NCBI RefSeq assembly: GCF_002157685.2
Contig: NZ_AP026738.1
Span: 2,666,001-2,730,000, forward strand
Length of the DNA stretch: 64,000 nucleotides
Reading direction: 5' to 3'
From: Comamonas thiooxydans
GTDB lineage: Bacteria; Pseudomonadota; Gammaproteobacteria; Burkholderiales; Burkholderiaceae_C
Under the pieces are notes generated by a model. It saw only the letters and a program-made list of their open reading frames with translations, had not been told where the DNA came from and searched no databases. The position numbers and the translations under genes were made by a program. This document shows positions 35,694-44,258 of the stretch, piece after piece. Each line of letters begins with the position of its first letter. The stretch's first letter is position 1.

Positions 35694-38125
35694 AGCCTGC
35701 GCTCTGCGTGGCAGTACGCGCGCTGTGCGAGTTCACGGCGCGCGGCGGCGATCTTGATCTGCGCTTCACGCCCGCGCCCAGTGCGCTGGAGGGCATGGAA
35801 GGGCATGCCGTGGTGCAGAAACGGCGTGAAAAAGTGGGCGGCTACGAGACGGAGCTAGCGCTCCGAGGCCAGTTCGAAGAGCTTCAGGTTCGCGGCCGGG
35901 CCGATGGCTTTGATGCCGTGAAGCAGCAACTCGAAGAGATCAAGACCTACCGGGGTCGCCTCGACGGCGTGCGTCCCAATCACCGGACCTTGCACTGGGC
36001 CCAGGCCAGGGTCTACGGGCATTTGCTGTGTCAGGAGCGCGGTCTTGAGCGGCTCAAGCTGGCGCTGGTCTATTTCCAGATCGGCAGCGCAGAGGAGACC
36101 GTGCTGGTGGAGGAGTGTTCTGCCGCCGAACTGCAAGCCTTTTTCGAATCGCAATGTGCCCGCTATCTCGACTGGGCACGCAGCGAGGCCGCCCACCGCC
36201 GGGCGCGCGATGCGGCCATGGCGCAGCTGCAGTTTCCCATGCCTGCCTTCAGAGCCGGGCAGCGGGAGCTGGCAGTGGCCGTCTACCGCACGGCCCATGC
36301 CAGCGAAGGAGGTCGTTGCCTGATGGTCCAGGCTCCGACCGGTATCGGCAAGACTTTGGCCACGATTTTTCCCTTGCTCAAGAGCATGGGAGCCGCCATG
36401 GGCAAGGGGGCCACGGATTCAGTTGGTCTGGACAAGCTGTTCTTTCTCACCGCCAAAGGCACTGGCCATGGACTGGCACTGCATGCGCTGGGTCAGCTGC
36501 AGCAAGCCTTGCCGGCATCGGCATCGGCAGCGCCACTGCGTATCCTGGATATGCAGGCGCGCGACAAGACCTGCGAGCATCCCGACAAGGCCTGCCATGG
36601 AGAGTCCTGTCCGTTGGCGCGCGGTTTCTTTGACCGACTGCCTGCGGCCAGGCAGCAGGCGCTGCAACTGCCGCTATGGGATGCGCCAGCGTTGCGGGCT
36701 CTGGCCCTGGAACATGGCATCTGCCCCTATTACCTGTCGCAGGAATTGGCGCGCTGGGCCGATGCAGTGGTGGCCGACTACCACTATTACTACGACAGTG
36801 CCGCCATGCTCTATGCGCTGGCCTTGCAGCAGGACTGGCGCGTGGGCGTGCTGGTGGACGAGGCGCACAATCTGCTGGAGCGCGCGCGCAGCATGTACAC
36901 GGCACCGCTGTCCCAGTTTGATCTGGCGCAGGCCCGCCAGGCAGCGACCGGTGCTGTCAAAAAGGCACTCGATGCACTGCAGCGCCAGTGGCAGGCGCTG
37001 AACAAGGCCCAGGATCAGGCCAGTTACCAAAGCTACGAGAGCATTCCTGACGCACTGCTGGGCACCGTGCAGCGGACAGTGGGTGCAATAGCGGACCAGC
37101 TGGCTGAGCAGGAGATAACCGGCCATGCGGCCGCAGGGGGGGCGCCCGCGCTTGCCGACCAGGCATTGCTGGATTTTTACTGGGAACTGCTGCACTTTCA
37201 GGCGCTGGCCGATCAGTTCGGGCCGCATGCGCTGTTTGATATTCAACTGGCCACGCCGCCGCAGCAGCGTGCGAGCAGAGTGCGTACGCCGGCATCCACG
37301 CTGTGTATTCGCAATGTGGTGCCCGGGCCGCATCTGGCGCCACGCCATGAGGCGGCACAGACCACGGTGCTGTTTTCGGGCACGCTGAGTCCGCCAGGGT
37401 TCTACCGTGACCTGCTGGGACTGCCTGCCGATACTGCCTGGCTGGATGTCCCGTCGCCGTTTGCGGCCCGGCAGCTGCAGGTACATATCGCACGCCATAT
37501 ATCGACACGCTGGCGAGATCGCGAGGCATCGCTGATCCCCATGGCCGAGTTGATCGCGCAGCAATATGCGCGTCAGCCTGGCAACTATCTGTGTTTTCTC
37601 AGCAGCTTTGATTATCTGCAGCAATTGGCCGCCACCCTGGAGCGGTTGCAGCCGCAACTGCCGCTGTGGCTGCAGCAGCGCGGCATGGACGAGGCCGGGC
37701 GTGCCGAATTCCTGGCTCGCTTTGTCGAGGGAGGTCAGGGCCTGGGTCTGGCCGTGCTGGGCGGGGCATTTTCCGAAGGCGTGGATCTGCCCGGCAGCCG
37801 TCTGATCGGTGCCTTTGTTGCCACGCTGGGTCTGCCACAGCTCAATCCTGTCAACGAAGCCATGCAGCGTGCCATGGATCAGGCCATGGGAGTGGGGCTG
37901 GGCTATGACTACACCTATCTTTATCCAGGCTTGCGCAAGGTGGTGCAGGCAGCTGGCCGTGTCATACGCGGCGAGCACGATCGTGGCGTTCTGGTACTGA
38001 TGGACGACCGCTTCGCGCGCGCCGAGGTGCGCGCACTGTTGCCTGCCTGGTGGCAAATCGAGGGGGCGACCGAGGTTTCTGAACGCATGGTGGCCAGAAA
38101 CGCTCGCTCACATCTCCGTTTGTAA
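35690..38125 (+). CDS. RecB/Cas4-like nuclease fused to XPD/DinG-type Fe-S helicase
   Basis: An 811-residue fusion. Residues 1-180 carry a complete RecB/Cas4-type nuclease set: His39, Asp72 in GRADG, Glu83-x-Lys85 in EEIKT, and QARVY (Q105xxxY109). The helicase has Walker A APTGIGKT (215-222), four Fe-S cysteines (295, 302, 307, 345), DEAH (390-393) and motif VI QAAGRVIRGEHDRG near the C-terminus, as in XPD, DinG and Rad3 5'-3' helicases. It overlaps the FAN1 gene by 4 bp, so both are translated together and probably act on the same branched DNA substrate. Confidence 0.9.
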   Translation: MKPALCVAVRALCEFTARGGDLDLRFTPAPSALEGMEGHAVVQKRREKVGGYETELALRGQFEELQVRGRADGFDAVKQQLEEIKTYRGRLDGVRPNHRTLHWAQARVYGHLLCQERGLERLKLALVYFQIGSAEETVLVEECSAAELQAFFESQCARYLDWARSEAAHRRARDAAMAQLQFPMPAFRAGQRELAVAVYRTAHASEGGRCLMVQAPTGIGKTLATIFPLLKSMGAAMGKGATDSVGLDKLFFLTAKGTGHGLALHALGQLQQALPASASAAPLRILDMQARDKTCEHPDKACHGESCPLARGFFDRLPAARQQALQLPLWDAPALRALALEHGICPYYLSQELARWADAVVADYHYYYDSAAMLYALALQQDWRVGVLVDEAHNLLERARSMYTAPLSQFDLAQARQAATGAVKKALDALQRQWQALNKAQDQASYQSYESIPDALLGTVQRTVGAIADQLAEQEITGHAAAGGAPALADQALLDFYWELLHFQALADQFGPHALFDIQLATPPQQRASRVRTPASTLCIRNVVPGPHLAPRHEAAQTTVLFSGTLSPPGFYRDLLGLPADTAWLDVPSPFAARQLQVHIARHISTRWRDREASLIPMAELIAQQYARQPGNYLCFLSSFDYLQQLAATLERLQPQLPLWLQQRGMDEAGRAEFLARFVEGGQGLGLAVLGGAFSEGVDLPGSRLIGAFVATLGLPQLNPVNEAMQRAMDQAMGVGLGYDYTYLYPGLRKVVQAAGRVIRGEHDRGVLVLMDDRFARAEVRALLPAWWQIEGATEVSERMVARNARSHLRL

Positions 38126-38181
38126 TCCTGCTCGAACGGCTTTCGCCTGCCTTGATACTTGGGGCAAAGGAGAAAAAGGCC

Positions 38182-39309
38182 ATGAATTCCCGCGAAACCT
38201 ACGACTCTCAAACCCACGCTAACGGGCAAGAGGGCAGCCAGGGATGGGATGCAATCGATGAGGCGCTGCAGACGGTTTATGGCGATCAGCAGCCCGCGCA
38301 TTTCGGGACGCTGATCAAATTTCGTCTTGGAGGAGATGAGCCGCTGGACGGCGTCAACGTCTATCGCAGCGAGCAGGGCGCGCCGCACTGGCACTATGTC
38401 AGCTATGGCTTCAGCGACCTGTATGGCGATCTGGACGACAGTTACGACATCGCTCCAGGCAAGCCCAGTGGCTATGGTTTCGAGTTGAGTTTCAGGCTGA
38501 TGCGTGACGCCAGCGAGCAGGAGCCACCTAGTTGGCCTGTTAACTTTTTGCAAAATATTGCTCGATATGTGTTTCGCACCGGCAATGTGCTGGCCCCAGG
38601 CCACTGGATGACGGCCAACGGCCCGATCAAGGCCGATGCCGACACGCTGCTGACCGAGATGGGCTTTGTGCAGGATCCCGAACTGCCGGCCATTCACACG
38701 CCCTACGGCGACCTGATGTTTCTGCAGTTGGTGGGGTTGACCAGTGACGAGTTGCGCGAGGTACGTCGCTGGAATGTGCAGGGAGCGCTGCATTCCCTGC
38801 AGAGCTATATGCCGTTGTGGATCACGGATCTGGCCCGACCCAGTCTGCATGACCTGCCCGCTGTGCAGCTCGCCATCGACGCGGGGGCTGCACGAGAAGG
38901 CTCCAAGACAGGCGTGCTCTACAACGATGTGCTTGGCTTCAGCCATCGCAAGCGCCTGTTGCGCAGCCCGCAGACCGTGATACGTCTGGGAAGCCTGGGC
39001 GTGCGCGACCTCAAGGCCATGCTGCCGGCGCGCCTGCCTCATGGCCGCCCGCTGATTCTGGCAGGCGATGGTTCCACGCTGGAGCTGGTGCCTGCCGGCG
39101 ACAGTGAAGGCGGGATGCTGGACTGGCATAGCGACCACGAGCTCAAGCTCAGCCTGACCCCGGCTCAGATGCAGGCCTGGAAGCAGGCCGTCAAGGGGCG
39201 TGACGGCGAGTACACCGTGCCCGGACTCGATGGTCTGGTCTGGCAGGTCAAGAGCAGTGTGGTGACGGATAGCCAGGGGCGCGTGACCGGCAGGTACGAA
39301 GAGCGCTAG
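38182..39309 (+). CDS. Suppressor-of-fused (SUFU) domain protein
   Basis: A 375-residue cytosolic protein. The N-terminal SUFU domain is visible in WDAIDEALQTVYGDQQPAHF, LDGVNVYRSEQGAPHWHYVSYGFSDLY and SGYGFELSFRL. The remainder has no assigned role. Bacterial SUFU proteins are known among immunity proteins of polymorphic toxin systems, but many are orphan. ATG 38182 follows AAAGGAG. It lies 56 bp after the helicase gene on the same strand and could be read through from it, but no functional link is evident. Confidence 0.85.
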   Translation: MNSRETYDSQTHANGQEGSQGWDAIDEALQTVYGDQQPAHFGTLIKFRLGGDEPLDGVNVYRSEQGAPHWHYVSYGFSDLYGDLDDSYDIAPGKPSGYGFELSFRLMRDASEQEPPSWPVNFLQNIARYVFRTGNVLAPGHWMTANGPIKADADTLLTEMGFVQDPELPAIHTPYGDLMFLQLVGLTSDELREVRRWNVQGALHSLQSYMPLWITDLARPSLHDLPAVQLAIDAGAAREGSKTGVLYNDVLGFSHRKRLLRSPQTVIRLGSLGVRDLKAMLPARLPHGRPLILAGDGSTLELVPAGDSEGGMLDWHSDHELKLSLTPAQMQAWKQAVKGRDGEYTVPGLDGLVWQVKSSVVTDSQGRVTGRYEER

Positions 39310-39319
39310 GTACCATGCC

Positions 39320-39395
39320 ATGCATCAAGTAGCTGCATGCGCTTTGGAGATAGACGCATCAGCTGCTCCAGCTCGGAAAACAAATAGCTCTTAAC
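39320..39395 (+). repeat. Dispersed repeat family 2, degenerate copy
   Basis: Contains AAGTAGCTGCATGCGCTTTGG and later CGCATCAGCTGCT and CAAATAGCTCTTAA. It resembles the AGCTGCTnGCGCTT...AAGCGCTAG intergenic repeat seen also at 53150, 58755 and 62848. Only partly symmetrical here. Confidence 0.4.
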
Positions 39396-39873
39396 GCATG
39401 CGCTCGTCGGAGAGCCTGCCCGGCAACTGATCCAGCCCTCTGGCAAACCAGCCTATGCGTTCTGTCTCGCGCACATCCAGCTGCGGCACATAGGGTTTGA
39501 TGTCGAGCACGGGCGTGCCATCCAGCATGTCGTTACCGCGGAAATGCAGCCAGCATTCGTCCATGCCAAGCAGCTCGACAATGGACAGGCCGATGCGGTT
39601 GGGTCTTGCCGGCGCCCTTGTGGCAAAAACGCCATGGCTGCTGGTGTCCATAAAGGGCACGACTTCCAGCTTTTCCGTGGCCTCATGCAGGTGGGTGAGC
39701 AGGATCAGGTATTGAAACTCCTGCACATCGCGCAAGCCTGCGGCAAAAGGTGCAAAGATCTCTATCTTTCCCTCATGCTGCTGGGCAGCCACGGTCTGTA
39801 TGGGCATGCCCACGGCATGCTTGAACGGGCTGTGTACGCGGCCTATGGGTTGCAGAACAATGGATTCGTTCAT
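39391..39873 (-). CDS. TrmO/TsaA-family (YaeB-like) protein
   Basis: A 160-residue protein of the TrmO (formerly VirR/YaeB, UPF0066) fold. PIGRVHSPF, YLILLTHLHEA, GVFATRAPARPNRIGLSIV and LDIKPYVPQLD are the family landmarks; TrmO uses SAM to methylate the t6A base of tRNA. At 160 residues it is shorter than E. coli TrmO (about 235) and lacks its C-terminal domain, so it may be a distinct subfamily. Its ATG shares one base with the stop of the molbindin gene (TGATG), so the two are translationally coupled. Confidence 0.82.
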   Translation of the reverse strand: MNESIVLQPIGRVHSPFKHAVGMPIQTVAAQQHEGKIEIFAPFAAGLRDVQEFQYLILLTHLHEATEKLEVVPFMDTSSHGVFATRAPARPNRIGLSIVELLGMDECWLHFRGNDMLDGTPVLDIKPYVPQLDVRETERIGWFARGLDQLPGRLSDERMR

Positions 39874-40298
39874 CAGGGCAGCACCGCCAGCACGACTTGA
39901 GAAGCCTTGAACAAGGCCGTAGCCGTCTTGCCCACGGCAAGGCCCAGGTTTTCGGTGCTTTCCTGGGTGACCATGGCCACCACCTGCAGGCCCTGGGCGT
40001 CTATGGTCACTTCGGCATTCACTGCTCCGGGCTTGATTCGGGTGATCTTGCCGGTGAGCTGGTTGCGCGCCGAGAAGCGCACGCCTTCGCAATTCGTCAC
40101 CACCATCACGGACGGCGCCTTGACCATGGCGATCACCGTACTGCCGGCCTTCAGGCCCAGGCTGACGGCGCTGCCATGCGTGATGGTCGCCACCAGCTCC
40201 GCATTGTGCTCGGTACGGATCTGGACTTCATCGGTGACGATGCCGTGGCTGATATGGGAGACACTGCCCTTGAACTGGTTGCGTGCGCTGCTTTGCAT
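39873..40298 (-). CDS. Molbindin with two Mop/TOBE domains
   Basis: A 141-residue protein made of two tandem TOBE domains. The repeat units begin SARNQFKGSVSHISHG (residue 4) and SARNQLTGKITRIKPG (about 76). Such di-Mop proteins (ModG type) bind molybdate or tungstate oligomerically in the cytosol. It is coupled to the TrmO-like gene by a 1-bp overlap. The window also encodes the molybdopterin enzyme TtrA, which would need molybdate, though that operon is 10 kb away. Confidence 0.9.
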   Translation of the reverse strand: MQSSARNQFKGSVSHISHGIVTDEVQIRTEHNAELVATITHGSAVSLGLKAGSTVIAMVKAPSVMVVTNCEGVRFSARNQLTGKITRIKPGAVNAEVTIDAQGLQVVAMVTQESTENLGLAVGKTATALFKASQVVLAVLP

Positions 40299-40443
40299 GA
40301 GGGTTTCCTGAAAATGCCGGCGGGAAGGAAGCTGAATCTATTCTTATAGCACCCGGGCCTGTGCAGTTAAATGCTGCGCAGGCCACGACTGCTTGGACCT
40401 TGCCCATAATAGCGACTCTGATTTGGGTGCCTGAGGCCAAGAA

Positions 40444-40977
40444 ATGAGTGATCTGAACATCGTGCAATGCACGCACGAACGCCACGCCGCTGCGATTCTG
40501 GATATTTTCAACGATGCCATCGTCAACTCCACGGCGCTCTACGACTACCAGCCGCGCACGACACAAAACATGGTCAGCTGGTTCGAGGCCAAGCGTGCAG
40601 GCGGCTTCCCCGTCATCGGCATTGAGGATGAGCAAGGCCGGTTGCTGGGCTTTTGCAGCTGGGGAGGTTTTCGCGCCTACCCCGCCTACAAATACACGGT
40701 TGAGCATTCGGTCTATGTTCATCCACAGCACCGGGGTCGAGGTTTGGGGCAGCAATTGATGGAGCTGCTGATTGCCGAGGCCAGGCAGCGTGGAGATGTG
40801 CATGTGCTCGTCGGTGCCATCGACGCCGCCAACGCGGGCAGCATTGCACTGCACAAGCGGTTGGGCTTCGAGTCCGTGGGCCTGATGCCCCAGGTGGGCT
40901 TCAAGTTCGGCCGCTGGCTGGATCTGGCCTTCTACCAGCTCACGCTGCAGACGCCGGAACACCCGATCGACGGTTGA
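40444..40977 (+). CDS. GNAT acetyltransferase, phosphinothricin/methionine-sulfone type
   Basis: A 177-residue GNAT enzyme of the Pat/Bar/MnaT group. Landmarks are AILDIFNDAIVNSTALYDYQP, GFCSWGGFRAYPAYKYTVEHSVYV and the acetyl-CoA loop HPQHRGRGLGQQLM, then IDAANAGSIALHKRLGFE. Relatives acetylate phosphinothricin, methionine sulfoximine or sulfone. It probably protects glutamine synthetase from such inhibitors. The gene is solitary, with a rho-independent terminator directly after it. Confidence 0.9.
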   Translation: MSDLNIVQCTHERHAAAILDIFNDAIVNSTALYDYQPRTTQNMVSWFEAKRAGGFPVIGIEDEQGRLLGFCSWGGFRAYPAYKYTVEHSVYVHPQHRGRGLGQQLMELLIAEARQRGDVHVLVGAIDAANAGSIALHKRLGFESVGLMPQVGFKFGRWLDLAFYQLTLQTPEHPIDG

Positions 40978-40995
40978 TTTGCCGTCAAATCAGGG

Positions 40996-41031
40996 GCATC
41001 AATCTTTTTCGATAAAAGGATTGATGCTTTT
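40996..41031 (+). terminator. Rho-independent terminator after GNAT gene
   Basis: Stem GCATCAATC / GATTGATGC with a 14-base loop, followed by TTTT. It lies 19 bp after the acetyltransferase stop codon. Confidence 0.75.
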
Positions 41032-41147
41032 GGGGTTTCGGCTCGTGGATACATTCTGTGGCAGACCGGCAATGCCTTGCTCTTGCCATCGTCCGGTTCG
41101 ACCGCAATTGAAGATTCGGTTTTTTCACTTTTGCCGGAGTGACTGCT

Positions 41148-41429
41148 ATGTGGAAACTGGGTCGTGCGCTGTCACGCTTTCGCAAAGAGCTGCTGCTCGC
41201 CTGGGTCGTGCTGCGCGACCCGCGCTCGCCCAAGGCGGCCAAGCTGGTCACCGTGCTGGCGGCGCTCTATATCGTCAGCCCCATAGATTTCGTACCCGAC
41301 AGCATTCCCGTTCTGGGCTGGCTGGACGATGGCTTGATTGGCTTTTTGCTGCTGCAACTGGCCTTCAGGTTTTTGCCGGCCGAGCTTCTGGCGTCACTGC
41401 GCGAACGCGTGGGCACCAAGGCTGGCTAA
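41148..41429 (+). CDS. YkvA-family (DUF1232) small membrane protein
   Basis: A 93-residue protein with the DUF1232 hallmark YIVSPIDFVPDSIPVLGWLDD inside a hydrophobic hairpin. The family is widespread, its function is unknown, and it is probably inner-membrane. ATG 41148 has GGAG about nine bases upstream; a GTG three codons earlier is possible. It is followed by a strong terminator. Confidence 0.9.
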   Translation: MWKLGRALSRFRKELLLAWVVLRDPRSPKAAKLVTVLAALYIVSPIDFVPDSIPVLGWLDDGLIGFLLLQLAFRFLPAELLASLRERVGTKAG

Positions 41430-41450
41430 GTCGCAATCGCTACAACCATG

Positions 41451-41488
41451 GCGACCAGTGCTGATGCATCAGCGCTGGTCGCTTTTTT
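41451..41488 (+). terminator. Strong rho-independent terminator after ykvA-like gene
   Basis: A 14-bp stem GCGACCAGTGCTGA / TCAGCGCTGGTCGC (one G-T pair) with a TGCA loop, then six Ts. Confidence 0.92.
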
Positions 41489-41795
41489 ACAAGTCTGCCA
41501 GACCTTGAATGCCCAGAAATTGAAACGGTACCAAGGGCTTGAGTTCTGCCGTGGCAGAGGTGGAAGATTCATGGCTCTGGCCCGCGCCCAGCTCAAGCTT
41601 CTTGACTTTGTCGGTTTTCGGGTTGAAGTCCAATGCCTTGAGATTCGCCCAGAGGACATGGGGCGTGGGCCGATTCGAAAAACACAGCTTGCGCTGGTGA
41701 TCTGACACCGTGCTCCAGGAGGCGAGATATCGGGCTGCTCGCGCGTGCCGGTGTCGTCGGGCACGAAGACATTGCGGATCGCACGGAATATGCAT
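41487..41795 (-). pseudogene. Possible gene remnant of unknown family
   Basis: The minus-strand frame ends at the T-run of the terminator and holds natural-looking sequence such as TPHVLWANLKALDFNPKTDK and PLVPFQFLGIQGL. It has no plausible start or ribosome site; its upstream half (residues 1-30) looks non-coding. It may be the 3' end of a degraded gene. No family is recognised, and chance cannot be excluded. Confidence 0.25.
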
Positions 41796-41865
41796 GATGA
41801 CTGCTTGGATTCTTCAACACGATTTCAGCCATGGCGATGGCAAGCAACTGGCATACTGAACTCTC

Positions 41866-42276
41866 ATGATCGCAAAGCCCTTGTTCTCCTTTCTGCTGCT
41901 GGCGCTGACAGGTCTGGCGGGCTGCAACTCTGGCGAAACCCAAGCACCTCTGAGCAAACAGGCGCAGGCCACGCGTGATGCTGCGCCGGAGCAGGTCTTC
42001 AAGGGCGTGCTGGCAGGCCAGCCGGTGTTCCTCCTGGTCCACGACTGCGAGGTCTTTCTTGTGGAGCCCTTGGAAAAGGGCGAAGTCCACTGGGAAAAAG
42101 TGCTGACTCCCGAGCCCTACCCGTTCTTCACTTCCTGCCAGCGTCAGTCCATCCGCTACGAGGCAGGCGTGCTCCAGGTCACGCTGGGACGCATGGCCTT
42201 TGGTGCGGGCGGTTGCTGTGCCACGGGTGGTGACTATCGATCCACGGACGGAAGAAGCTGGAAAAAGACCTTCTGA
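41866..42276 (+). CDS. Small lipoprotein of unknown function
   Basis: A 136-residue predicted lipoprotein with a signal peptide and lipobox TGLAGC (Cys20). The mature part has five further cysteines, including a CC pair in GAGGCCATGGDY. The family is not recognised. It may be an outer-membrane lipoprotein, since no Asp follows the lipid-modified Cys. After the stop, CCCCTGA and TCAGGGG can pair but no T-run follows, so termination is uncertain. Confidence 0.7.
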   Translation: MIAKPLFSFLLLALTGLAGCNSGETQAPLSKQAQATRDAAPEQVFKGVLAGQPVFLLVHDCEVFLVEPLEKGEVHWEKVLTPEPYPFFTSCQRQSIRYEAGVLQVTLGRMAFGAGGCCATGGDYRSTDGRSWKKTF

Positions 42277-42458
42277 ACCCCTGAAGTCGAAATCAGGGGG
42301 CAAGTAGATGAATGGTCGGGAGCTTGGACACATGGCATGCATAAGTGCCCTGGACACTGCCGAACCGTGGGCAGGATGCACGGCGTTGTACAACCGAGAT
42401 TCAACCGAGAGCTGGACCTGCCAGCCGGAAATGACCGTGACAGGGGCGGTGGCAGCGA

Positions 42459-44090
42459 TCAGAGCGCTGTCAATGTCCATGTTTCAGCGGCAAAGTCCAG
42501 CTGGTGAGTCAACTTCAGTGCACGGAGCAGCATGGCGTCGTGCGAAACGATAATCAGCGTGCCAGCGTATTGGCACAACATGTTCTCCAGCGCCTGCAGA
42601 GATGGCAAATCCAGGTGGTTGTCGGGTTCGTCCAGCAGCAGCAATTGCGCCGGTTCGTCACGGTAAAGCGCGCAGGCCATGGCGGCCTTGAGGCGTTCAC
42701 CACCGCTGAGTTTCCCGCTAGGCTGATCGATATGGCGTGCGTCCAGCCCTAGCTGTGCGAGGCGCATGCGTTGCAGCGACTCGGGCGTGCTCGGACTCGC
42801 GGCAAGCAACTGGCTCAGTACCGACGATGCGGGTTGCAGCAGGCTCTGATGCTGGTCGAGCACGGCATGCGTCACATTCAGCTTGCATTCGCCAGCCAGC
42901 GGCTGCAGCCGAGCGGCCAGCAGTTGCAGCAGCGTGGATTTGCCGCAGCCGTTTGGCCCGGTGATGGCCATGCGTTGACCGGCGCGCAGCACAAGGCTCA
43001 GGGGTGAGTGCCTTGCCACATGAGGCAGTTGCACCTCGTGCAGTTCAGCCACTATGCGATCTCCGAGGGTCGTCAGCCCTTGCGGCAGATGCCAGTGAAT
43101 GCTCTCAGCCTGCCAGTCCACCTGGCGCTGCAGCGTCAGGGCGGCCTCGCGCACGCCCTGGTTCAGGGCTTCGCGTTTTGCGGCCTGCTGGGTCGCCAGC
43201 TTGCCGCCCGAACTCTGGGCGCGCTCCTTGCCTGCGTCCAGCAGAATCTTGGCCTGGTTGCCGTTCTTTCCCAGCTTTTCACCACGTGCCTGCCTGCGAC
43301 TCTGGCGTTCCTGCTGCGTGCGCAAGGCCTGCTCGGCGCGGCTGCGTTCCAGCTTGAGGCGGGTCAGCTCGTCTTGTGCATTCTGGCTTTTCTGGCGCTG
43401 GACTTCTCTATAGAAAGAGTAGTTGCCGCCGTAGATAGTGATTGCGCTGGAGCTCAGTTCCGCCACTGAGTCCATGACTTCCAGCAGGACTCTGTCATGA
43501 CTGATCAGCAGCAGGCCACTGCGCCATTGGAGCAGTTGCTGTGCCAGGGCAGAGCGGCTGGCAGCGTCCAGATGATTGCTGGGCTCGTCGAGAATCAGAA
43601 AGTCGGCCTGGGCCATTTGAGCGCCCAGCAGTGCGACCTGCATGGCTTGACCGCCGCTGAGCTGGCTGGCAGGGGTTTGCGGTGACAGCCGGGGCAGGCC
43701 GATCCGCTCGAGCTGCGTCTGAAACTGCTCACGTATATCCCAGCGCTCGGCCAGTAGTTCGAAGTCGCTGGCTTCGCAACTGCCTTGTTCAATACGCTCC
43801 AGTGCCTGCAGTGTGCCGCTCAGGCCTGAGAGCGAAGCAAGGCTCAGGTCTGGGCGGGACGCCAGCGGGTTTTGCGGCAGATAGTGAATGCGGCCCGCAC
43901 GCGTCACGCTGCCGCCACCGGGAGACAACTCTCCAGCCAGGATGCGGGCCAGCACGGTCTTGCCCACGCCATTGCGGCCCACCAGCGCCGAGCGCAGAGA
44001 GCCGAAGTTGCCGCAAAGATTGGAAAAGAGTGGCCGCCCATTGGGCAGCGTGTAGGAGACGCCATGCAGCGTCAGGCGAGCTTCTGTCAT
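42459..44090 (-). CDS. ABC-F family ATPase
   Basis: A 543-residue cytosolic tandem-ABC protein without membrane domains. First cassette: Walker A GRNGVGKT, signature LSGGQAMQVAL, Walker B LILDEPSNHLD. Second cassette: GPNGCGKST, LSGGERLKAAM, LLLDEPDNHLD. The linker (about 225-330) is highly charged and coiled (QERQSRRQARGEKLGKNGNQ). ABC-F proteins act on ribosomes in translation regulation or antibiotic protection. The subgroup here is not one I can name. ATG 44090 is chosen by homology; the longer frame is unlikely. Possibly co-oriented with the LysR gene upstream. Confidence 0.9.
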   Translation of the reverse strand: MTEARLTLHGVSYTLPNGRPLFSNLCGNFGSLRSALVGRNGVGKTVLARILAGELSPGGGSVTRAGRIHYLPQNPLASRPDLSLASLSGLSGTLQALERIEQGSCEASDFELLAERWDIREQFQTQLERIGLPRLSPQTPASQLSGGQAMQVALLGAQMAQADFLILDEPSNHLDAASRSALAQQLLQWRSGLLLISHDRVLLEVMDSVAELSSSAITIYGGNYSFYREVQRQKSQNAQDELTRLKLERSRAEQALRTQQERQSRRQARGEKLGKNGNQAKILLDAGKERAQSSGGKLATQQAAKREALNQGVREAALTLQRQVDWQAESIHWHLPQGLTTLGDRIVAELHEVQLPHVARHSPLSLVLRAGQRMAITGPNGCGKSTLLQLLAARLQPLAGECKLNVTHAVLDQHQSLLQPASSVLSQLLAASPSTPESLQRMRLAQLGLDARHIDQPSGKLSGGERLKAAMACALYRDEPAQLLLLDEPDNHLDLPSLQALENMLCQYAGTLIIVSHDAMLLRALKLTHQLDFAAETWTLTAL

Positions 44091-44258
44091 AGAACCATGC
44101 GATGGGTTGATGCCGAACATCCCCGGCTGCGCATAACGGTGGCAGCGATTGGGAGGAGGGGAGGTGGCCGTCAATCAGACGGCGGCATCAATGGCGCATG
44201 GGTGAAGAGCCTCGGTGGACAGTGAAAGCGCTCGATTCTAAGCAGTGCAGCGTCGAGG

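Noticed and set aside
41593..42480. 295-residue minus-strand open frame over the lipoprotein gene
   Set aside because: Antisense to a gene with signal peptide and lipobox; composition looks like a shadow frame.
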